Positions 6,557-7,655 of a DNA stretch of 7,655 nucleotides are shown one piece after another. The position numbers and the translations under genes are program-made. The notes below the pieces were generated by a model. It saw only the letters and a program-made list of their open reading frames with translations, was not told the origin of the DNA and did no database searches. Positions within the stretch are counted from its first letter, which is position 1; every line of letters starts with the position of its first letter. This DNA is from JALXDT01 sp964634755 (GTDB lineage: Bacteria > Acidobacteriota > Aminicenantia > JAMOAD01): positions 1 to 7,655 of the forward strand of contig CAZWJH010000104.1 in assembly GCA_964634755.1 (NCBI GenBank), in the 5' to 3' direction.

Positions 6557-6585
6557 ATTATATAATTAAGGGTTTTTATTAACAA
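6557..6585 (-). promoter_or_regulatory. Promoter for a leaderless exporter transcript
   Basis: On the minus strand TTGTTA (6580-6585), a 17-nt spacer and a perfect TATAAT (6557-6562) are followed by only 6 nt (TGCAAT) before the ATG at 6550. The expected transcription start falls on or next to the start codon. No Shine-Dalgarno is present and there is no other possible start codon. The arrangement mirrors that at 2296-2330. Confidence 0.78.
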
Positions 6586-6590
6586 CCCTT
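6568..6590. promoter_or_regulatory. Palindrome overlapping the exporter promoter
   Basis: AAGGGTTTTT-ATT-AACAACCCTT is an inverted repeat with 10-bp arms, one mismatch and a 3-nt centre. It covers the -35 box and half the spacer of the exporter promoter. An operator that blocks polymerase is the simplest reading. A terminator for the upstream TPR gene is less likely because no T-run follows on the minus strand. Confidence 0.45.
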
Positions 6591-6633
6591 TCTCATTCAT
6601 CAAAAATAATCTAACCGCAAGTGAGAATTAAAA

Positions 6634-6720
6634 AGCCATTAAGCCAAAAGCTGTTCCAGCTCTCATAATACTGTCTTGTCCTAAGTTATGCCAGCTACTC
6701 AGCTGTGATCTGTTTAGCTT
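6634..6720 (-). repeat. Diverged intergenic repeat, copy B
   Basis: This is the second copy of the element at 91-185, in the same orientation, about 70 nt past the stop of the TPR gene. CTGTCTTGTCCTAA (6671-6684) differs from copy A at one base, and TTTAGCTT (6713-6720) is identical at the same 28-nt spacing. The hairpin AGCTG-TTC-CAGCT (6649-6661) is followed on the minus strand by TTTT, so it could also help end the TPR transcript. A second small stem, CAGCT-ACTC-AGCTG (6692-6705), is found only in this copy. No open reading frame of gene size is present. Confidence 0.55.
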
Positions 6721-6789
6721 TTTTCTATTTTCAACTTTTGATTTTTTTCTTTCTTACTCGAGAGTTAGAGGCTTAACAAAAAGATATAA

Positions 6790-7655
6790 TCAAAGCTGGG
6801 AAAGTCTTTTAATAACCCACCTTTTTAATTCAGTGTTTTTCCCGTCTTTCAGATACTCTTTATAATAGTATTTCGCCTTATCATAATTTTTTGTAAGATC
6901 TTCGGAAACTCCAAGAAAATAGTATAATTCAGGAAAATTTTTATTTAATGAATAAAGTCTTTGCCACACCAATTTAGCTTCTGCAATCTTTCTCATTTTA
7001 AAAAGGCTAACTCCAGTATTAAACAAAAGTTTTTCGTCCATCGGTGCAATTTTTAAGGCTCTCTCATAATAAGAATATGCTGTATAATACTCTCCCTTTA
7101 AAAGATAAAGAGTTCCAAGATCAAAAAGGGCCTTTAAATCCATTGGGTTTTTAGAAAGAATATCCTTTAAAATAAGCTCGGCTTTTTTATACTCCCCTTT
7201 CTTTATAAGCAAATCAGCCTCTTTAATCTTATCCTTTTTAATTACCTTAACCTTTTCTATCTTTTTCTCTACCTTACCTACTTCCAACCTCTCTTTCTTA
7301 TTATTTACGCCCTCCACCTTTTTATCAGAAAGTTTTCCATTAAGCTCTTTTTTTCTTTGTTCTGCCTTTTTTTGGCTTTCCTTTCCTCTTATTTGAGCTT
7401 TAACTTTTTTTTCAGATTTCTTTTCTTTAATAGTAAAAGCTTTCTCGGTCCGCTGTTTTTTAACAATTACAATTGGTTGTTTTTTTGCACTAATAGTTTT
7501 ATTTTCCAAAATATCCGATTTTCTCCCCTTTTTTTTAATAATCCCCACACTTTTGTTAACTTTACTAATCATTTTTGGATTCTTTGAAGGAATCTTCTTC
7601 TGCAAAATAAAGAGAGGCAAAAGTGATAATAAAATTAAAAATGCAACAATTATAA
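6790..7655 (-). CDS. Membrane-anchored TPR protein, partial (5' end off window)
   Basis: The reading frame stays open to the window edge, so the start lies beyond 7655. The visible 287 residues begin inside a hydrophobic membrane segment (IIVAFLILLSLLPLFIL). Next comes a linker of about 120 residues very rich in Lys, Glu, Ile and Val. Four tetratricopeptide-like helical hairpins follow and end the protein. Counting from the TTG at 7620, the repeats span roughly residues 131-165, 166-199, 200-233 and 234-267, with typical A-L-Y-x-G/A-Y patterns. The layout suggests a single-pass inner-membrane anchor holding a TPR scaffold, probably in the periplasm, at a distance through a flexible linker. 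The linker resembles those of TonB-like or pilus/secretion assembly proteins only in composition. No enzymatic function is indicated. A TTG start at 7620 would cut the membrane segment and is unlikely. Confidence 0.82.
   Translation of the reverse strand, partial: IIVAFLILLSLLPLFILQKKIPSKNPKMISKVNKSVGIIKKKGRKSDILENKTISAKKQPIVIVKKQRTEKAFTIKEKKSEKKVKAQIRGKESQKKAEQRKKELNGKLSDKKVEGVNNKKERLEVGKVEKKIEKVKVIKKDKIKEADLLIKKGEYKKAELILKDILSKNPMDLKALFDLGTLYLLKGEYYTAYSYYERALKIAPMDEKLLFNTGVSLFKMRKIAEAKLVWQRLYSLNKNFPELYYFLGVSEDLTKNYDKAKYYYKEYLKDGKNTELKRWVIKRLSQL

Noticed and set aside
7357..7587. Plus-strand Phe-rich open frame opposite the TPR linker
   Set aside because: It is the complement of a Lys-rich linker (AAA read as TTT), with no start signal.

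Overview
This is an AT-rich (roughly one third G+C) bacterial chromosome segment. An outer-membrane beta-barrel gene (Sec signal peptide, C-terminal Phe) and a membrane-anchored M23 peptidase point to a diderm. Strong Shine-Dalgarno sites, very tight gene spacing and Lys/Glu/Ile-rich proteins suggest an anaerobic, possibly thermophilic lineage of a candidate-phylum type. The sequence alone does not fix the phylum. I see no tRNA, rRNA, CRISPR array, complete insertion sequence or prophage gene.

Layout from left to right. Positions 1-267 are non-coding and hold a small 12-bp tandem duplication, copy A of a diverged intergenic repeat (91-185) and an AT-rich hairpin. A minus-strand pair follows: an M23 peptidase (2190 to 1231) and then the C-terminal half of a two-subunit transketolase (1203 to 268). 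A 139-bp divergent promoter region (2191-2329) separates this pair from a plus-strand operon. That operon is a YjbQ-family protein (2330-2749), a DUF115/Maf-MptE-like protein (2758-4515) and an outer-membrane beta-barrel protein (4517-5266). Its last stop codon overlaps the stop of a converging minus-strand operon made of a DMT/EamA exporter (6550 to 5690) and a PPC/DUF296 protein (5688 to 5263). The next 239 bp hold the exporter promoter with an embedded palindrome, plus repeat copy B (6634-6720). At the right edge is the 3' part of a minus-strand gene for a membrane-anchored TPR protein with a long basic linker; it runs off the window.

Two things stand out. First, the first genes of both multi-gene operons outside the M23 pair (yjbQ-like and the exporter) have promoter -10 boxes ending only 5-6 nt before a forced start codon and no Shine-Dalgarno. 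Their mRNAs are predicted to be leaderless. The internal genes and the M23 gene have clear Shine-Dalgarno sites. Second, two intergenic regions more than 6 kb apart carry the same diverged element in the same orientation downstream of minus-strand genes. They share a near-identical 14-mer, a hairpin with one compensatory base-pair change and a micro-ORF with a shared Gly-Thr-Ala core. This is the best candidate here for something undescribed, either a structured RNA or 3' element or the decayed end of a mobile element. The transketolase half is also unusual because its N-terminal partner is not beside it.
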